A DNA stretch of 64,000 nucleotides from Cryptomeria japonica. Taxonomy: Eukaryota; Streptophyta; Pinopsida; Cupressales; Cupressaceae. Below are positions 61,320 to 64,000 of the stretch, in pieces. Both the position numbers and the translations under genes were made by a program. Within the stretch, counting starts at the first letter, position 1, and each line of letters opens with the position of its first letter. The stretch is from the NCBI RefSeq assembly GCF_030272615.1, contig NC_081405.1:475358008-475422007 (forward strand), written 5' to 3'. A model generated the notes under the pieces. It was not told where the DNA came from and did not search any database. It was given only the letters and a program-made list of their open reading frames with translations.

Positions 61320-62782
61320 TGATAATTTTGAGGTTTTATACCTTTTGGTGTTTTATGCTTGAGATTTGGAAACCAAAATAAAATATTATTGCAATGCAAG
61401 AAAGAACTAATACTGAAATAGGAACTTAGAGATGACTGATTTATTGACTACAAATTATCAAACATATGAAACCAAATATAGAAACATCAGAAGCCAGTAT
61501 TGGCCTACCACTAGTCCAATGCTTGCCTGAATGGGCTCCAAATTCACTTTATTGAATGAATGCACTGCTACATTAGATTCCAATATGTAGAAAAAAATCC
61601 AATACAATTTATTCTTCTTGGCAATATTTAACAAAAATAAATAAATGAATAATAGGAAATCCTGGTGCTTATTCTGAAACCCTTGCTAGGAGAGATCAAC
61701 AATTTATTCCAATACTGCCCTATAATTTGTTGGTGTAGCTCCAACTTGGTGTAATTCATTTAAATAAATCCATGGTTTCCTCTTATAGGCTGCTGAAAAT
61801 GAATTCTGAGTAGTAAGTCCAAGCTAAAACCCTCTCAATTATTTTATTGGCTTCCACAGGCAGATTGGAGAGGTACGACTAGGTGTAGGAAGTACGACCT
61901 GCACTAATTATCACTGAAACTATTGAAAGTGACCTACAAATTTCCTATATCTTTTGATTTAGACTTGTCTATGCTGATGAAGGCAAATTCCTTGTTGTTG
62001 TAACCCTTAATGATGAAATGTTGATCAATTAATGTTGTTGTAGTACTGTTGGGAGAGGTATGATGGGCTAAAATAATGAATGATTGATGTTGGTGACCAT
62101 CCAACCTTCTACAATTTATTGTGTATATGAAGCCAATACTAATCAAACCCTTAAAACTACTGAAATTGGCCCTTAAAGACCTAGAAAATTAGTATCATGT
62201 ATGCCCAATTGCAAATCTGGTGAGAGGGGCTATGTCTTGACACCACAATATTGGAGGGTTTCATCTCCAAGAATTCTCCAAAGCTTCCTTTGTCATTGTA
62301 GATATGAGATTAGCTGAAAAACTCCAAAAAAAAAAATCTAAATGCATAATCTGAATGCCAAAGGGGACTTTATGCCTCCAAGCCCTAATTCGATCCCCAT
62401 AAGGCATCCTTAAAAGATTCCAAAATCATCTTTTTTCCCAAAAAAAGTTTGCCTACCTTGAGGGTTGCTCTCTCATGATTAATTGACCACTTTTTAAGTT
62501 ATAACACTTGCCTAGGAAATTGAACCAAGGGGTAAATAAAGCTATAATATTATAAAGTTACTTTTATTAAAAAAATTTAATAATAGAAATAAGTAACATA
62601 AACTTTTATATGCTTTTTATTATAAACTTTATTGAATAATTCTTTACCAAGATCCAAAACTGCTTAAGTAGAGCTCCTCCTGGTAAACCAAACATCTCCT
62701 AACCCCATCAATTGCCTGCGGAGATGACTAACAAGCAAACCTAAGATTCTTGACCTATCACTGAAAAAATGGGGACATTACA
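61320..62782 (-). mobile_element. Possible solo LTR inside the copia LTR
   Basis: On the minus strand it starts TGTAATGTCCCC and ends near AAAATTATCA, a plausible TG...CA pair, and it separates two parts that match copia LTR sequence. No target duplication is visible, so the left limit is uncertain. Confidence 0.3.
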
Positions 62783-63653
62783 GTCTCCTAGTCATGTCCT
62801 ATTTGTTTTTGTAATCCACATTGATTGTTGTGTGAGTTTTTGGTGATTTTCTTCAACTGGTATTGATTTTCGTGTTATGCTATATTTCTGGTGGTGTAGT
62901 GTGTTGCGGTTGATCTTGGTGTGATTTCTAGTGGAGTTGATCATTTGGTAATTTTATTTAGGTCCATGTTATGCTATGAAAATCATCATATCAATCCGGT
63001 GGTCGATCTTTGTATCATGTGATATAATTTTGTAATTATGAGTTGAGGGTGTAGGGTTTAGCTGACCTTATTATCAAGGTTGATGAATTGTATATATAGG
63101 TGATTTATTCATGTAGTTTGGGTGTCGATGTTGTGTTTACATTATTAGAAAGTGGTGTCTACATGAACAAGTGATTTATCATTTGGTGTTGAGGTTGAGG
63201 TGAGATTGGTGTTGCAAAGCAGACAACTGGGCTTAACTGAAACTTTAATCAGGTATTTGGAAATGATATTATTTTAGTTCACTTCTTTTGGATTGTAGTC
63301 AGAATCTTATTGTAAGTCAGTGAGACTTCCCTGAGGGGTGTAGCCTTTCAGGCCATTATATTTGAGCAGTGAGCTCTAGGCAATGTGCCTGAATGCATTT
63401 ACATTCCTCATTGTAACATTTTCACATACTACTATAGAGCATCATCTTACTATGGGTAGGTTCCCACTATTTTTTTTACCTTAATTGGGTTTTCCACATC
63501 ACAATCTTGGTGTTGTGTATTGTGTTGTTAATTTTCTTATTTGTTTAGTGCTTCAGTTTGTTAGATTTGTTGTTGTGCTTAAAGTTTTATTTATTCTGGT
63601 GAAGACTGATTCACACCCCCTCACAGTCTTCCTTCTTTGTTCCTACTAACAAT

Positions 63654-63666
63654 TGGTATCAGAGCT
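63654..63666 (+). other. Primer binding site, terminal copia element
   Basis: TGGTATCAGAGCT follows the LTR end CTAACA and two spacer bases; complementary to initiator Met tRNA. Confidence 0.8.
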
Positions 63667-63707
63667 AGATCCTTTGGTAGAAGCTTAATCACTTGAGGAG
63701 ATACAGG

Positions 63708-64000
63708 ATGGTAGCTCAAGGTATTCTCTTTAAGAAGGACAGTCTGATGTTTTATGGAAGCAACTATACTATATGGAAGAACCGGATGGAGGTGCACTTG
63801 AAATGTCTTGGAAAAGCATTGCTTAGTGAGCTGACTAATTTAGAGATGACAAATGTTATGGGACTTTAGATTTCACATGAAATCTAGGAGATACTTGAGA
63901 TCTTGTATGAAGGTGATAAATAGGTGAAAGTTGCTAAGTTGCAGAGTTTGAAAGGAAAATATGAGACATTAAAGATGGGAGATGATGATAACATACATTC
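63708..64000 (+). pseudogene. Copia gag, N-terminal part, cut by the window end
   Basis: From the ATG at 63,708: FYGSNYTIWKNRMEVHLKCLG, then ALLSELTNLEMTNV, LYEGDK and KVAKLQSLKGKYETLKMGDD, the UBN2-type copia gag. Compared with the usual layout a stretch is missing between HLKCLG and ALLSEL. Stops at about 63,867, 63,888 and 63,921. Confidence 0.75.

Larger units (their letters stand above)
60839..64000 (+). mobile_element. Copia retrotransposon, 5' part (continues past the window)
   Basis: Begins TGTTGGATATGG at 60,839. The LTR runs to 63,651 (CTAACA), then a primer site and the start of gag. Its TTGTCATTGATGTCAAC and TTTTCCACATC phrases match the LTRs at 26,729 and 42,178. It truncates the outer non-autonomous element. 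The LTR is about 2.8 kb, including a likely inner insertion. Confidence 0.7.

Overview
The window looks like intergenic DNA from a large, repeat-rich plant genome, most likely a gymnosperm. That reading rests on AT-rich sequence, wall-to-wall LTR retrotransposons nested in one another, plant-type initiator-Met primer sites (TGGTATCAGAGC), CACTA-type transposase remnants and a plant LINE with a C-terminal RNase H. The gymnosperm assignment is inference; plant is well supported. I find no intact host gene, tRNA, rRNA or CRISPR. Almost every coding region is a decayed transposable element, and many in-frame stops look like C-to-T changes (CAG, CAA or CGA to TAG, TAA or TGA), as expected of long-methylated DNA.

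Layout. 1-5.8 kb: a CACTA (En/Spm)-like region with a TNP2/DUF4216-type C-terminus ending in an Asp/Gly tract, a SET-domain-like fragment, and a multi-exon Ptta/En/Spm-type gene remnant with readable splice sites. 6-13 kb: sparse DNA with a 561-bp foldback element, a small hairpin and one unrecognised minus-strand ORF. 13.2-17.8 kb: one very long decayed reading frame of unknown family with a coiled-coil segment. 18.5-28.1 kb: a Ty1/copia element (gag, protease, integrase, RT, RNase H, 3' LTR) whose gag is split by a 3,871-bp near-perfect palindrome with a 5-bp target duplication. 28.1-30.3 kb: a 5'-truncated LINE on the minus strand. 30.3-34.3 kb: LTR-like DNA with three tandem 1.2-kb units, each carrying a TATA box. 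34.3-41.7 kb: a minus-strand gypsy gag-protease-G-patch region split by a 4,471-bp TG...CA insertion with a 5-bp duplication.

42.2-60.8 kb is a nest. The outer member is a plus-strand element with copia-type LTR and primer site but no pol. Its 5' LTR is split by a gypsy gag-protease-only element (42.7-51.3 kb). Its body is split by a complete minus-strand relative (53,358-60,067) with paired LTRs, primer site, polypurine tract and GTATT duplications. The two relatives encode a coiled-coil protein with four zinc-knuckle-like motifs and a second long ORF of unknown function; this is the best candidate for an undescribed retroelement family. From 60.8 kb to the window end another copia element begins (long LTR, primer site, start of gag).

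The most unusual object is the palindrome at 18,845-22,715. Its 1,914-bp arms each carry an outward-facing promoter that resembles plant U6-type snRNA promoters (USE, 24-bp spacer, TTTATATA), with clusters of ACGT-core motifs downstream.
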